DNA from: Ixodes scapularis
Taxonomy: Eukaryota; Arthropoda; Arachnida; Ixodida; Ixodidae
Direction: 5' to 3'
DNA: 64,000 nucleotides
NCBI RefSeq assembly: GCF_016920785.2
Contig: NW_024609880.1
Location: 65,934,955-65,998,954, forward strand
The notes beneath the pieces were generated by a model. That model made no database searches. It saw only the letters and a program-made list of their open reading frames with translations, and was not told the DNA's origin. The position numbers were made by a program, and so were the translations under genes. Shown in pieces: positions 29,033 through 40,500 of the stretch (positions within the stretch are counted from its first letter, which is position 1; every line of letters starts with the position of its first letter).

Positions 29033-31585
29033 ATGACGACGGAGCGGACAATCGAGGTTTTCACGGGCAAGTGTTGGTCTTCCTGGAGCGAGCGGCTGAG
29101 CTTCTACTTTGTGGCCAACTCGATCACCGATCCGGTGAAGAAACGTGCACTTTTACTAACCTTGTGTGGCGCGGAGACGTTCGAGACTGTTCGTGCTCTA
29201 GTTGCACCAAGAACACCAGGAGATGTCAGTTTTGAAGAACTGGTCTCAACCCTCAGAACGCATTTCGATCCTAAACCGTCTGAACTCTACAGTCGCTACA
29301 AATTCCAGCGTCGAGATCAACAGCAAGGCGAGTCGATTAGCAGCTACGTCGCAGCACTAAAGAAACTTGCAGCCGACTGCAATTTTGGAATAGTGACAGC
29401 AGCGACCACGACTGCCGTATCGACAACGGGTTCGCCGGGTCAAGCAGCCACGACGACGCCCGTACATACCACCAAACTGCCGCTAGACGTCATGCTACGT
29501 GACAGGTTCGTTTGTGGTGTAAAGGACGAGTTCCTGCAGCAGCGCCTGTTTGCGGAAAGGGATCTCACTTTCGAGAAGACTTTCGAGCTCGCAACCAGAG
29601 TCGAAAGCGCTTCACAACAGCAAAAGAGTATCAAGCATAAGACGGACCTCTCCCTCGTTCACAAGACATCGAAGGGAAAAGCTGAGAACCCCGGGCGATC
29701 GTCCACTCGACCTTGTTTTCGATGTGAAGGCCAACACAGTCCTTCAACTTGCAGATTCCGCAACGAGGGGTGCCGTTACTGTCACAAGCGTGGACATATC
29801 GAAAAAGCCTGCATCACGAAGAGAAAGCAAGGTAAAAGTGCAAGCCATAAAAGCAGTCAGCACAACGTGGACTTCACGCCCACAGCAGTCAACCGGCAGC
29901 CAGAGGAACATGGAGATTTTTACCATGACCTCAACAGCGTGACACCGCACGGACCGTGTCCAAAATTCCTTGTGAAATTGAAGATTGAAGGCAAATCACT
30001 AGAATTTGAAGTGGATTCCGGTGCCTCGTGTACCCTGATCAGCGAGGAGACGTACCGCAAGGTGTGGCCCCATAACCCTCCTCAGCTCCACGAGAACAAC
30101 CTGCAGTTGCGCACCTGGACTGGAGAAGGCCTGCAACTTCTCGGTGCAGCGCAAGTGTCCGTTCGCTTCAAGTCTAAAGACTTCTTGCTGCCACTACTCG
30201 TCATGAAAGGGACTGGATGTAACCTTCTTGGCAGAGATTGGTTCCAAGCGCTTCGGATTCGCGTCTGTGGCATAAACCAAATGCAGGCCACTCCAGCAGC
30301 CGTCACGACACCGGAGATACAGGAGGTCCTCGCACGCCACCCGGATGTCTTTAAGGAAGACATCGACGGTTACACGGGCCCTTTGGTTCACCTGGAACTG
30401 GAAGGCGGAGCAGCACCCAAGTTTTGCAAGGCTCGTTCTGTGCCCTTGGCCCTGCAAGGACCAATGGAAGAAGAACTTGATCGTTTGCAACATCAAGGTA
30501 TCCTGGAACCGACACAACATGCTGAGTGGGCCACACCAGTGGTGTTCGTACGCAAAGGCGACGGCACATTTCGTGTTTGCGGCGATTACAGGAGCACTGT
30601 TAACGCAGCCGTAAAGAAGGCATCGTACCGCTTGCCAACAACAACCGAAGTGTTCGCAAATCTGCGTGGTGGAACTGTCTTCTCCACTCTGGATCTGTAC
30701 CAGGCATACCAGCAAATGAAGGTCGACGACGAAACTGCTGCTGTGCTCACCATCAACACCACCAAGGGACTGTTCCAAGTCAAACGGCTCCCGTTCGGAA
30801 TTTCTGCAGCACCAGCCATCTTCCAACGCATGATGGAGACCACACTGGCCGGAATTCCGGGGGTGAGTGTTTACCTTGACGACATCATTGTCAGTGGGAA
30901 GGGCACTCTCGAGCATGCGGAACGCCTGGACCAGGTGTTATCGAGGCTAAGCAAGGCAGGACTACGCCTCAAGCAAGAGAAGTGCCGATTTGGCATCGAG
31001 TCGGTTGAGTTTCTGGGATACAGGATTGACGCTAAAGGAGTGCACACTACCGAGGAGAAAGTGCAAGCTATCCTTAAAGCGCCCGAGCCAACCGATAAGA
31101 CATCGCTGCAAGCTTTTCTTGGGCTTCTCGCATTCTACGACCGCTTTTTGGAAAACCGCGCGACAGTTGCCGCCGAGTTGTACAAGCTCCTGGAGAAAAA
31201 TACGCCTTGGAAGTGGGAAAGGAAGCACCAGACCGCTTTTGATGCACTTAAGAGCTTGATTCAATCTTCCACTGTGCTTGCTCATTACGATGAGACGAAG
31301 CCTCTTCTCTTGTCTGTCGACGCGTCACCGTACGGAGTCGGTGCCGTGCTCGCCCAGAAAGATGAACTCGGCAGAGAGGCCCCTATAGCTTTCGCATCGC
31401 GAACACTGGGAGCCGCGGAAAGGAATTACTCCCAGCTCGACAAGGAAGGCTTGGCAGTAGTTTACGGTGTCAGTCATTTTCACCAGTACATTGCAGGCAG
31501 ACACGTGACAGTTTTAACAGATCACCAACCTCTGCTTGGCATCTTGGGAGAAAAAAAGCAAGTGCCCCAAGTTCTTGCCACCTAG
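29033..31585 (+). CDS. Gypsy-2 gag-pro-RT-RNase H polyprotein
   Basis: 850 codons. The Gag part (1-220) has WSERLSFYFVANSI and LRTHFDPKPS, typical capsid segments. Two zinc knuckles follow at residues 228-240 and 247-260. Protease D-S-G is at 328-330 in FEVDSGASCTLIS. RT has CGDYRSTVN, LPFGISAAPAIFQRMME and the catalytic Y-L-D-D at 614-617. RNase H starts at LLLSVDASPYGVGAVLA and ends near DHQPLLGIL. The frame stops at TAG 31583 inside the segment joining RNase H to integrase. The continuation is one base ahead (+1), near GTTCTTGCCACC at 31571-31582. Confidence 0.9.
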   Translation: MTTERTIEVFTGKCWSSWSERLSFYFVANSITDPVKKRALLLTLCGAETFETVRALVAPRTPGDVSFEELVSTLRTHFDPKPSELYSRYKFQRRDQQQGESISSYVAALKKLAADCNFGIVTAATTTAVSTTGSPGQAATTTPVHTTKLPLDVMLRDRFVCGVKDEFLQQRLFAERDLTFEKTFELATRVESASQQQKSIKHKTDLSLVHKTSKGKAENPGRSSTRPCFRCEGQHSPSTCRFRNEGCRYCHKRGHIEKACITKRKQGKSASHKSSQHNVDFTPTAVNRQPEEHGDFYHDLNSVTPHGPCPKFLVKLKIEGKSLEFEVDSGASCTLISEETYRKVWPHNPPQLHENNLQLRTWTGEGLQLLGAAQVSVRFKSKDFLLPLLVMKGTGCNLLGRDWFQALRIRVCGINQMQATPAAVTTPEIQEVLARHPDVFKEDIDGYTGPLVHLELEGGAAPKFCKARSVPLALQGPMEEELDRLQHQGILEPTQHAEWATPVVFVRKGDGTFRVCGDYRSTVNAAVKKASYRLPTTTEVFANLRGGTVFSTLDLYQAYQQMKVDDETAAVLTINTTKGLFQVKRLPFGISAAPAIFQRMMETTLAGIPGVSVYLDDIIVSGKGTLEHAERLDQVLSRLSKAGLRLKQEKCRFGIESVEFLGYRIDAKGVHTTEEKVQAILKAPEPTDKTSLQAFLGLLAFYDRFLENRATVAAELYKLLEKNTPWKWERKHQTAFDALKSLIQSSTVLAHYDETKPLLLSVDASPYGVGAVLAQKDELGREAPIAFASRTLGAAERNYSQLDKEGLAVVYGVSHFHQYIAGRHVTVLTDHQPLLGILGEKKQVPQVLAT

Positions 31586-32798
31586 GATGACACGATGGTG
31601 CCTCAAGCTTGCCACTTACGACTACAATTTAGTCTACAGACCGGGGCGACTCCATCAAAACGCTGATGCACTCAGCAGGTTGCCGCTTCCGGCACAAGTC
31701 GACGAGCCCTGTCCCCCGGCGGACGTACTTATGTTGGCGTCACCTCCAAGTGTCGAACTATCGCCACGTAAACTCGCTCAAATGACCCGACAGGATCCAC
31801 TCTTGTCTCGAGTGCTCACAGCTATTTCAAGTGGAGAACTGCATAAACTGTCAAAGAAGCAGTTTTCACCGTACTGCAGACTCGGCACAGAACTTTCAGC
31901 GCAACAAGGTTGCCTCCTGAGAGGATCCAGAGTGGTCATTCCCACAAAGGCGAGGAAGGATGTGCTTGACTTGGTGCATGCAGGTCATAGAGGCGCAGTA
32001 GCTATGAAGGCATGCGCACGAGGTTACTTTCGGTGGCCAGGTCTTGACAGCGACATTGAAAGACTGGCAAGAAGCTGCGAAACTTGTCGGCGACACCAGA
32101 AGGCACCACCCAAGGCACCAATCCCCGAATGGACGCGCGCGACGACGCCTTGGCAGACCATTCATGCCGATTTCGCTGGCCCCGTGGAGGGGAAGATGCT
32201 GCTGATTGTTGTCGACGCGTACAGCAAGTGGCTAGAAGTACGCTGCATGCGCAACATACAGTCAATCACACTGATTGAGGAATTGCGGGAACTCTTCGCA
32301 ACGTTTGGAGTCCCCGAAAAGATGGTAACGGACAATGGACCATCCTTTGTTTCGTCCGAAGTGGAAGACTTCCTAAAGAAAAATGGTGTGACTCATATAA
32401 CAAGTGCGCCTTACCATCCCGCCACAAACGGACAGGCGGAAAGAATGGTCCTCGAGACGAAGCAGGCGTTGGCAAAAAGTCAAAACGAAACAGCAACATT
32501 CGCGTGCAGACTGGCAAGGTTCTTACTAAAACAGCACACAACCGTCTGTACAACAACTGGAAAAACACCAGCGGCGCTCATGTTCGGCAGCGAACTTTCT
32601 ACAGCGCTCACACGCCTACAGCCCCGCGTGCCGGAAGAGCCGGCATCGGAAGGCCGCAGAGAAAAATCACCTAGAGAAGTTACAGTAGGACAACCCGTCT
32701 TCGCCCGCAACTTCGTTGGAAACCCTACCTGGATTAAAGGAACCGTTATGAAGAGACGGACACCGCTCTTGGCTGGTAAAGTGCGAAAATGGAACGGT
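31575..32798 (+). CDS. Gypsy-2 integrase, frame-shifted continuation of pol
   Basis: The frame carries on from PPRMTRWCLKLATYDYNLVY, the end of the RNase H/connection region, so it is not a separate gene. Integrase has a zinc-binding H-x2-H and C-x2-C (VHAGHRG, CETC), then IHADFAGP, TDNGPSF and NGQAERM, giving D, D and E with 35 residues between the last two. It leaves frame near 32798, where the expected ending resumes one base ahead. Integrase inserts the element's cDNA into host DNA. Confidence 0.9.
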
Positions 32799-32799
32799 T

Positions 32800-33108
32800 C
32801 GTCGACACCTGGATCACATTAAACCCGGTGCAGAGAAGAATCAGACAACGAGCCCGACATCACGCAATTCCAGCAAGGAACCGGTGACAAGCCATGTTCC
32901 GGCTCCATATCTTCTACAGCCGGACTTTCCAGCATCGTCCGAATCCAATCGACCTCCAGCGCCCGAGTCCCAAGATGGAGCTGCCGCGCAATCTGACTTG
33001 TGCGACACGGTACCTGCCGACCAGCGGAAGAACGAGTCAGCGCCAGTTTCCACTGCGGTGCCAAGACCCCAGCGCGAACGGCGTCGCCCGGACCGCTACG
33101 GTGATTGA
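32800..33108 (+). pseudogene. Gypsy-2 pol C-terminal tail in a third frame
   Basis: The reading RRHLDHIKPG is the conserved segment after the integrase core in this Gypsy group. It runs through a Pro/Ser-rich stretch to PRPQRERRRPDRYGD and a stop at 33106-33108, just before the polypurine tract. It is +1 to the integrase frame, marking a second break. Confidence 0.75.
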
Positions 33109-33109
33109 A

Positions 33110-33125
33110 TCTGAGGAGGAAGGGA
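33110..33125 (+). other. Gypsy-2 polypurine tract
   Basis: GAGGAGGAAGGGA lies immediately before the 3' LTR. Confidence 0.8.
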
Positions 33126-33363
33126 TGTTATGTATAATACGAGCAACATTCCGCCGCTTTGTTGAACTCTCTACGGCGCCACTCGGGCGATCACGTAGTG
33201 CCGCCATCCCGCCGCCGCGGCATCCGGAGATCGGGTTACCCGAGCCGCCCGCAACGCGAGCAGGCTGGGCCGTACGAAGATCGTGGGAATAAAGCAGTTC
33301 ATACTCAGCCAGCGACTGAAGTGGTCTCCCTCTATCTACGGGCCGAGACGCCCCAACATAACA
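33126..33363 (+). repeat. Gypsy-2 3' LTR
   Basis: 238 bp, the partner of 28726-28963. Confidence 0.95.
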
Positions 33364-33835
33364 GACGTCATCGTCGACGACGTTACACGACGTCAAGACT
33401 TTGTCGTGACTGCGCGTCGACGTTGATGCTGGCGAAGGCGACGACGTGACACGCCGTCAAGGCTTCGTCGTGACATTGACGTTCACGATGACGTCAGGAG
33501 GACGTTGACGTGACGTCATAGCGATGTTTGACGTTGCGTGGGACGTCGACGTCAACATCGGCATCGACGTCCACGTCGTCCTCGATGTGGCGCGGGACGT
33601 CACGATCGCGTCACATCGGCGACTTGATGTCACGTAAAGGCGTCGTCCTCAACGCGACGTCACGACCGCGTTACAACGGCGACTTGATGTCGCCAAACGG
33701 CGTCGTCCTCGACGCGACGCGATGTCACGACGGTCTTACGACAGCATCTTGGCGTCGCGTAACGTCGTCGACGAAGACGTCGTGGCATAGTCGTGTCGTG
33801 ACGCTTTGACGTTACCTCGCACGTCAAAATCATAA
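33364..33835. repeat. ACGTC-rich satellite, right part, with a 60-bp unit
   Basis: Continuation of the array at 28430-28725. It holds two adjacent 60-bp units (33599-33658 and 33659-33718) that both contain CGGCGACTTGATGTC and GGCGTCGTCCTC. The whole stretch is saturated with GACGTC and ACGTCA words. Confidence 0.8.
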
Positions 33836-33841
33836 AAACTA

Positions 33842-34024
33842 CAATATAGCCCCTAAAGCGTGTTTCACATGCAGCGATTTTGGCCCTAGAGCGGCGCGAT
33901 TTCTGCCGTCGCGGCGCTCGAGCCGCTCAGACGCTGATGCTGGCCAGAGCGCCGCGACGGCAGAAATCGAGCTGCTCTAGGGCCAAAACCGCTGCATGTG
34001 AAACACGCTTTAGGGGCTATATTG
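33842..34024. mobile_element. Short foldback MITE, 183 bp
   Basis: The left arm starts CAATATAGCCCCTAAAGCG and the right arm ends CGCTTTAGGGGCTATATTG. The arms of about 80 bp, including GTTTCACATGCAGCG and ATTTCTGCCGTCGCGGCGCT, are near-perfect inverted copies around a 22-base loop. No target duplication is clear. It lies directly beside the satellite. Confidence 0.8.
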
Positions 34025-34198
34025 CCCATATCACCTTGACCTGTGTCGTTGCTTGATCGCAGCGAAGCTGGCGCTGCGATCAAAGTGGCTTGGTTCCACC
34101 TGACCGCTTTCCACATTTTGAGGTGCAACTGAAAGCATGAGCGGAGCCTGCAGATCGTCCCACTCGTACCTTCTAGTGCACTCTAGCTTCGTATAGAC

Positions 34199-34345
34199 AA
34201 TTGCAAGCATGGCGCCTCAACTGGTGCCCCATGCGTGCAAGCACGTGCAGCGTGCGCATGATCATAGCTTTGGCAAACTTGAAACTGCACGGGTTTTCCT
34301 GCACGAGCCGAGACACGGCGGCGGCCAGTTGCCTTGCTTGCAATC
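34199..34345. repeat. Dispersed repeat, copy B (copy A at 2810)
   Basis: Starts CAATTGCAAGCATGGCGCC and tracks 2810-2960 to GGCGGCGGCCAGTTGCCTTG. Same orientation, roughly 80% identical by eye. Confidence 0.6.
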
Positions 34346-35639
34346 GTCAGTATGCCGATTCTGGTTCATCTCAAACCATGGAGAGCGTCTGAAACTTAAT
34401 GACGGACGCCGCCGGCTGAAATTGGTCGCAAGTGCGCATGCGCTGTGTTTTTGGCGTTGTAAGGGGGAAAGCAGAAGGATAGGCGGGGACGCAGACGACC
34501 AACGCGTTCGTCACCTCTTCGCGGCTCTTATTGCAAACGCGGCCCGTAAACCACGTGGCCCCAATATTGCAGCTGGAAACTCTCCCTAACCCTAATCTAG
34601 GCTCCCTATCCTGCCCACACGAAGGTCTCTCTTGCCCCCCCCCCCCCCCCCCCTTCCCAGATATTTCGGACTGTTAAAAACAATACGGGGAAAGAGGGCC
34701 TAGTCGAGATTATTTTAATCTGAAATTATTTATGCATATGTACAGCTACTGTCGCTCTACATAAAAGATGGTCATTGTTAGAAACTCGTTGTCAGAAGGC
34801 ACTACTCGTCACATGCTCGGTGGCTCGGAAGTTGAAAGCTATGTCTTTTCGATCTGAATAACTGTGCGATTAGTAAAAAATAGTCACTAACAATTGTTAT
34901 AAACATAACAATAAATGCAAAAATAAAAAGCTGGAGAAAAAAAAAAACTATCAAGAACCCGCCGGAAGTGTTGTATTTTTGCATATTCAGAGGCCCAGAA
35001 CTATGAAAGAAGTTTTTCCGACCAAAATCTGTACAGGTCAAAACAAACACGTCCCAAGAACGTAAAATGAGAAAAAAAATTTATGACGTGCTGAACTTGA
35101 ACAATTTTAGAAATCTTCCCCCATGAGTTAATTTATTCCTCAACATGAAAAAAAAACAATAAATACATTATTTTGTATTCTACAGATGGTGATGATATGT
35201 ACTGTCTCTGGTGTTCATTTAAATGCGATACCTCAAACAATGTAGGCGAAAAAAATTACTAAGTTTAGGGCATGATTGCCCGTAGGTGCATGTTTGGATA
35301 TTTCTTCGAAACTCGTCTTGAACAACAATAATCATATCTTAAGACGACAATTACCTCCTAGGCTATACATAGATCGTTCTTAAAAGGTTTAACATCTCTA
35401 CCATAAATAGCTTCGGCTATAGCGCGCTTGAAATATGGAAGAAACGACAATTGTCAAAAAACCCGTCGTCCTTCCTCGCTCCTTCGTGAATCTATTTCTT
35501 CAAAACGAAGCATGCCAGATGATTGAAATAAACGGCATTGTCGTTCGCAAGGAATGCGGCACCGCATGTAAAATTGCGAAAAAAAAATTACGAATGTACC
35601 TCACTACTTGAATCCAAATGAAACCACCCGCCGGTCTTT
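34346..35639. other. Intergenic, poly-C and AT-rich DNA
   Basis: A run of about 19-20 C at 34636-34653, then AT-rich unique sequence. No gene is recognised. Confidence 0.4.
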
Positions 35640-36080
35640 CGAAGGTCGACGAACTTCGACCTTTAACCCTAAAAGTTCGAAGTTCGTCGAATTTTGACTT
35701 TTCATGATTTGAAAGTTCGACAATTTTCGAATTCTTTCGAGTACTAAGTTCGAAAGTTCGAAAATTATCGAACTTCTGACCGTAGGAAGTTCGAAAGTTC
35801 GAAAAGCTTCGAACTTTTTAGTGCAAGAACGTCGAAAGTTCGAAAATCATCGTAATTTTTTAGTCTATCAAGGTCGAAAGTTCGACAAGCATCGGATTTC
35901 GTAGCGTAACAGGTTCGAAAGTTCGAAAAGCGTCGAACTTCTTAGTTTAATAGGTCGAAAATTCGACTTCCGTCGAATTTCTCGATATGGAAAGTTCGAA
36001 AATCGAAATCGTTCGAACCTTTCAAACCGCTTGATTCGATCATCGAAACTTCGGTTCGAAAAACGTTCGCGGCATCCCTA
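35640..36080. repeat. GTTCGAAAGTTCGAA array, probable hAT element end
   Basis: About nine loose units of 45-50 bp are built on AAGTTCGAAAGTTCGAAAA and ATCGAACTTTTTAGT. The right edge, reverse-complemented, reads TAGGGATGCCGCGAACG followed by TTCGAACC. 'YAGGGATGYCGCGAA' followed by TTCGAA repeats is the terminus of a widespread hAT-type family. The opposite terminus was not found. Confidence 0.6.
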
Positions 36081-38354
36081 CTTACGGGTTATTGAGGTCG
36101 CGTAAAGGCCAATTACCATCGGAATGGGTAAACAGTGCAGCGAGCGAATGTTTCACAAAAATGTTGAAAATATTATATTTTCGGAATATAAATCTAAAGT
36201 GGTGTTGATATACAAATTACGACTTCTTCACAACTAAATACCAAGATACGTTCCAAAAAACAAAACACTATGTGTTCTTGTTTACTGATGCTTGCTATTA
36301 ACCAATCACTCGGCGAATTTGTAAGCGATACAACGTCACCACTATAAAACTCGATTTGTTTGCCTACTTCTCATTTTAACATGTTCCGGTTATTTCTTAA
36401 CAGATTGTAATCACAAATCTTCAACATCCCAATATATATATTGTTTATTCCTAGCCTGCTCTGCAATGCCCGAGTCCCACTTGAGTGACAAACGGAAACA
36501 ACCGACACCGACAAGCCTCAAACACGTGCAGCATGTGCATGCAGGCGAAGGTATATATTTGGCAGACTTGCCGTCTCTCGTGCTTGCTTCACGAACACTG
36601 AGAGACCGCAATCCTGCCTAAGGTACCATCGCCTGTTCGAGGCTTTTCGGCGTCGGCTGTTTCTGTTTGTCGCTCTAGTGGGGCTCGCTGATCCAACGCG
36701 AGTTGCAGCCTGTTCTATAGTGTCCCAGGTATAAACAAATAAATAAATAAAGCTGGACCTAATTCCGGCTTATTTTCATTCTAGAGCGAGAGCCACTGTA
36801 AAGCTTAGGGTATCGACACTTCGTTCACGAATTTTCTTGTGGGTGCCGCCATTTTGTTCCTTCATGTAGGTTGGCGGTATAGACCCTTTTCAGATGTCCA
36901 CGCCATCGCCTGTCCTCTATTGCTTGATCACGTACTCTGAGCATGCACTGGAAACGAGGGTTGTGTCAGCGTTGGGCAAGGGCATGGATCCAATCACACG
37001 CTATGCGTCCAAGCAATGGCGACCAGTAATGTTGCTTGACAAACTTTTGAAAATGCGACTTCCCGAGCTTTAGATATGATGATGTCAGGAAGCTTAAGCG
37101 AAATCGTTTCGCTCTCTCCAATGGATTGTTCTAATAATTCTGGAAGGCGGGAAACCGTTTCCATGCGTTTTCAGGAAAAGTTTCAGAAAACTGGCAACAT
37201 CGATTGTGGGCATCAAGATGGCCGAAGAGTCGATGGTTAAATATTGAACCAGATTGTGCTCAATTTTGGCTCCTCAATGTGTCCGAATGTTCGGGCACCA
37301 TTGGTCCTGAACAAAACCGAATCCTGCCAAGCTTGGTCACCGGATACTTCGGCGTCGTCTGCAAGGCAAATTCGAACATGCGAGTTCCAACCCCTCTCCC
37401 CCTCTCTCTCTTGTTTTCCATGGAAAGTGTTAGGGTTAAACGGTATCGCTACGATGACACCGCACTTTGTAGGGCCCAATGAAGAATGAAAGGGCACTAC
37501 CGCGAGAAAAATACAAAAGAAATAGCGTAATACAACACACATGACCTTCCGTCGATCGAGATTCGAGCAGAGCATTGAACATACTCCGCTGAACTCCGAA
37601 CGCTGCTGACACTGAATCATTTTCTCTCCATCTTCTTCTCCCCTCCTCCCCCCTCCACTCCTGCGTTGTGAATCTTTAATGGCCCCTTCTTTATTGAAAT
37701 GGGCCACAGTGATGTGATTGTTCCGCCATTTGCGACAAACCATTTTCCATGGCTTTTCTCGCTCTATTCGGGTGGATGGTAGTAAAATGCAAGAAATTTG
37801 CGCCTGCCTCGTGTCCATACTTAAAATTGTACTCCTTTTGTTTCCCTCAAAATTGAAATTCGCGCCTGTACTTGTATTCACCTTAAGAACCGTAGTAAAA
37901 GAAGTCCCGCTTCTAGCGGACCATTACTGATCGACGACTTTATGCGGTGAATTAACATATATGTGGGTGAATTTTAGCTTAGCTCACCGTTATTTTATAA
38001 AGTGTTAGACGTTTCAAATTCCAAAAACATAGTTCCTTCCTCCGACAGCCAATTTAAAAAAATTCGTTGTGCCGAGCATTTCTAGTGCGCAAAACCTAAT
38101 TTTTGTAAATGAATACGAGTATAGCCACATCCATGGCCCGTCGTGATGGGCATCAGCATGTGTTGCAGATTTTCATATACTGACTATAATTTTATCATTG
38201 TACTCAACGCTGGAATACGAAAATGTGAAATATACTTAGCGTTTAATAAGTAGAGTGAGAGAAAGAAAGAAAAAAGAGAGAGAAAGAAAGAATAACATTT
38301 TTTTATTGCGCTTAAGGTGTGTTCGGTCAGTGGTTCGGGCGGTTTAGAAAGCTC
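36081..38354. other. Intergenic, nothing firm recognised
   Basis: Mixed unique DNA including a short GAAAGAAAGA tract (38258-38290). A - strand frame of 214 codons at 37237-37881 is the longest outside mobile elements, but it shows no domain, signal peptide or orderly composition. Confidence 0.4.
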
Positions 38355-39067
38355 CTTCCATCGTAAACCGGAGACACGGAAAAATAAAAAAAAAAAAAAA
38401 CGGACAAAACAACAACAGGTCTCAAACACAGCTTCTAGTTTGTTTGAACACCTCCGCTCTTATATATACACCACAACCCTCCTCTCCAATGTCGAAACAC
38501 CTCCTCTCCACTCCATCTCAAACTGAACCAATGACACATGCTACCTCCCTTCCTTTCATATCAACCAAAAACTGACCCAGACGACCTCCTTTCAAATCCA
38601 GGATAACAGACACTCAAACAAACCCTGCTAACGTTGAAAGCGCAGCTTCCCCCCCCCCCCCAAAAAAAGAAAAGAAAGACACATGTTATTTTTTTTTCCC
38701 GGAAATGACCAGCCACAGCCGATAACAGGCATCTCCAACCGACACGGTGTTAACATTAACCCCCCCCCCCCAAAAAAAAAAAAAAAATAAATAAATGAAT
38801 AAAAAATTAGAGAGATAAAAAGCGTTTCAGTTCGCTACCGAAAGCCAAGGACGGTGTGCTGACACAATTGCCACGCGCCAAAATACACAGTCTCCTTCAC
38901 AACTCTCCTATCATTTGCTTTCTCTTTATGCAAAACCTGGGTATCCCCCCACTCCGGCTGACAGTGATTGCAGTCTACAACATGTTTAGCTAATTTTGAA
39001 TGCTGCGCCTTGTCTTTTACCGCCCTTTTATGTTCAAGCAAACTTTCATTCAAACAGCGACCAGTTT
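38355..39067 (-). repeat. Inverted 5' copy of the Penelope-2 3' end
   Basis: This 713-bp segment is the reverse complement of 40233-40864 with substitutions and small indels. It includes the end of the GIY-YIG region (TGRCLNESLLEHKRAVKDK on the - strand), the poly-C/poly-A stretches and the closing CGGTTTACGATGGAAG. Penelope-like elements are known for such partial terminal repeats (pLTRs), which can be direct or inverted. Confidence 0.85.
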
Positions 39068-40500
39068 TTGTTGAAGGACCACAAGGCTGGCTTTCCGTTG
39101 AGAGTAGTTGTGAACGAAAATGGTGCTTGCCAGAGGGTGTTGTCGGTTTTTGTACAAAAGTGTCTAACCGGAGTGGAGGTTGATAGCCCGTTATCACTGA
39201 GAAACTCTGAGCAATTAATAGAAATACTGAATCCCCATCACGGGAAAAGCTGCGAAGTGATAACTTTAGACATCAAGGATCTTTATTATTCTATGAATAA
39301 GTCGGAGCTTTTGATGAGGGTCAGGAGGTGGTGTGATGACCATCTAGTAAAGTTTCAGTCTTCCTCTGGAATTGATGTGGAGAGCTTTATGAGCATTCTG
39401 GAGTTTTATTTAGGGTCCACTGTTATAGACTTTGAAGGTGCTCTTTTTATCTAAAAAGAAGGAGTGTGTATCGGGTTTTCGATTGTGCCAGTGTTATCAG
39501 AGATTTTTTTAAACGAGACGGATGTGTACGTCGACGCGTTTGTGCGGTCTTTGCCGAGTGGGGCTGTTGTAGTCCGTCGCTATGTAGACGACATTTTGAT
39601 TTGTTCTTTTGAGGAAGGATTAGCAGGGACGGTTAAGAAGTGTATAATAGAAAAGTGCCACGATCTGACGTTCACGGAGGAAAGTACTCGTCAGGGAAAG
39701 ATTCAGTACCTAGACCTCCTACTACACACAAAAAAGGGCTTGTGCTGGAGGTATGGTAAGGAATCGGCAAAACCCTTGTTGGTGGCTGACAGCTGTCACT
39801 CGAAGTTAGTCAAGAGGGGTGTGATTGCATCTGTGGTAGATAACGCGTGTAAAAAGTCTTGTGTACATCGCGTTGGAGAGGCAATAGGGTTGCAAAAGTT
39901 GTGTCTTTTGGAAGCGGGCCATCACCAGGATGTGATTGCTAGCGTTATGCTCAAGGTATTAAGAAAGTTCAGTTCAGCTCCTGTAGAAAAACCGGTTGTG
40001 AAGAATGTGGTCTGTGTGCCTTACTATCATGGAATATCTCATAATTTGAAGTCAGTGGCCAAGAGGTTCGGAGTAAATTTAGTTTTCAAGGCACAACATA
40101 AATTGGAAAGTTTAACCCCTATTTCGGGTGGTCGTCAGGGTTGCCTTAAAAAACACCAAAACCCTGATTTAACTTGTCAGGTAGGAGTGGTATACGACAT
40201 TCCGTTGCGGTGTGGATTGTCTTATGTAGGACAAACTGGTCGCTGTTTGAATGAAAGGTTGCTTGAACATAAAAGGGCGGTAAAAGACAAGGCGCTGCAT
40301 TCAGAAATAGCTAAACATGTTGTAGACTGCAATCACTGTCAGCCGGAGTGGGGGGACACCCAGGTTTTGCATAAAGAAAAAGCAAATGATAGGAGAGTTG
40401 TGAGGGGGACTTTGTGCATTTTGGCGCGTGTCAATTGTGTCAGCACACCGTCCTTGGCTTTCGGTAGCGAACTGAAACGCTTTTTACCTCTCTATATATT
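39068..40500 (+). pseudogene. Penelope-2: RT plus GIY-YIG endonuclease, one in-frame stop
   Basis: The frame begins abruptly at LLKDHKAGFPLRVVV (Penelope RT 'KTHKxxxPLRxIVSE'), so the N-terminal part is missing. It continues with EVITLDIKDLYYSMNKSELL and, after an in-frame TAA at 39452-39454, EGVCIGFSIVPVLSEIFL, VVRRYVDDILIC (catalytic Y-V-D-D) and KIQYLDLLLHTKKGLCWRY. The C-terminus has CGLSYVGQTGRCLNERLLEH, the GIY-YIG endonuclease motif in its Penelope form. It ends in LAFGSELKRFLPL. Apart from the TAA the frame is open for about 470 codons. Penelope elements prime reverse transcription from a nick made by this nuclease. A young but 5'-truncated copy. Confidence 0.9.

Larger units (their letters stand above)
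28726..33363 (+). mobile_element. Gypsy-2: Ty3/Gypsy LTR retrotransposon inserted in a satellite
   Basis: A 4.6-kb + strand element lies between 238-bp LTRs and a 5-bp target duplication GACGT (28721-28725 and 33364-33368). By eye the LTRs differ at three sites (98.7% identity). gag, protease, RT and RNase H share one frame, and integrase and the C-terminal tail lie in two others, so two breaks separate them. The integrase is of the type annotated as K02A2.6-like in invertebrate genomes. Recent but probably defective. Confidence 0.95.

Noticed and set aside
37237..37881. 214-codon - strand frame, the longest outside mobile elements
   Set aside because: No recognisable domain, signal peptide, splice context or orderly composition. 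Kept only as a candidate for transcript checks.
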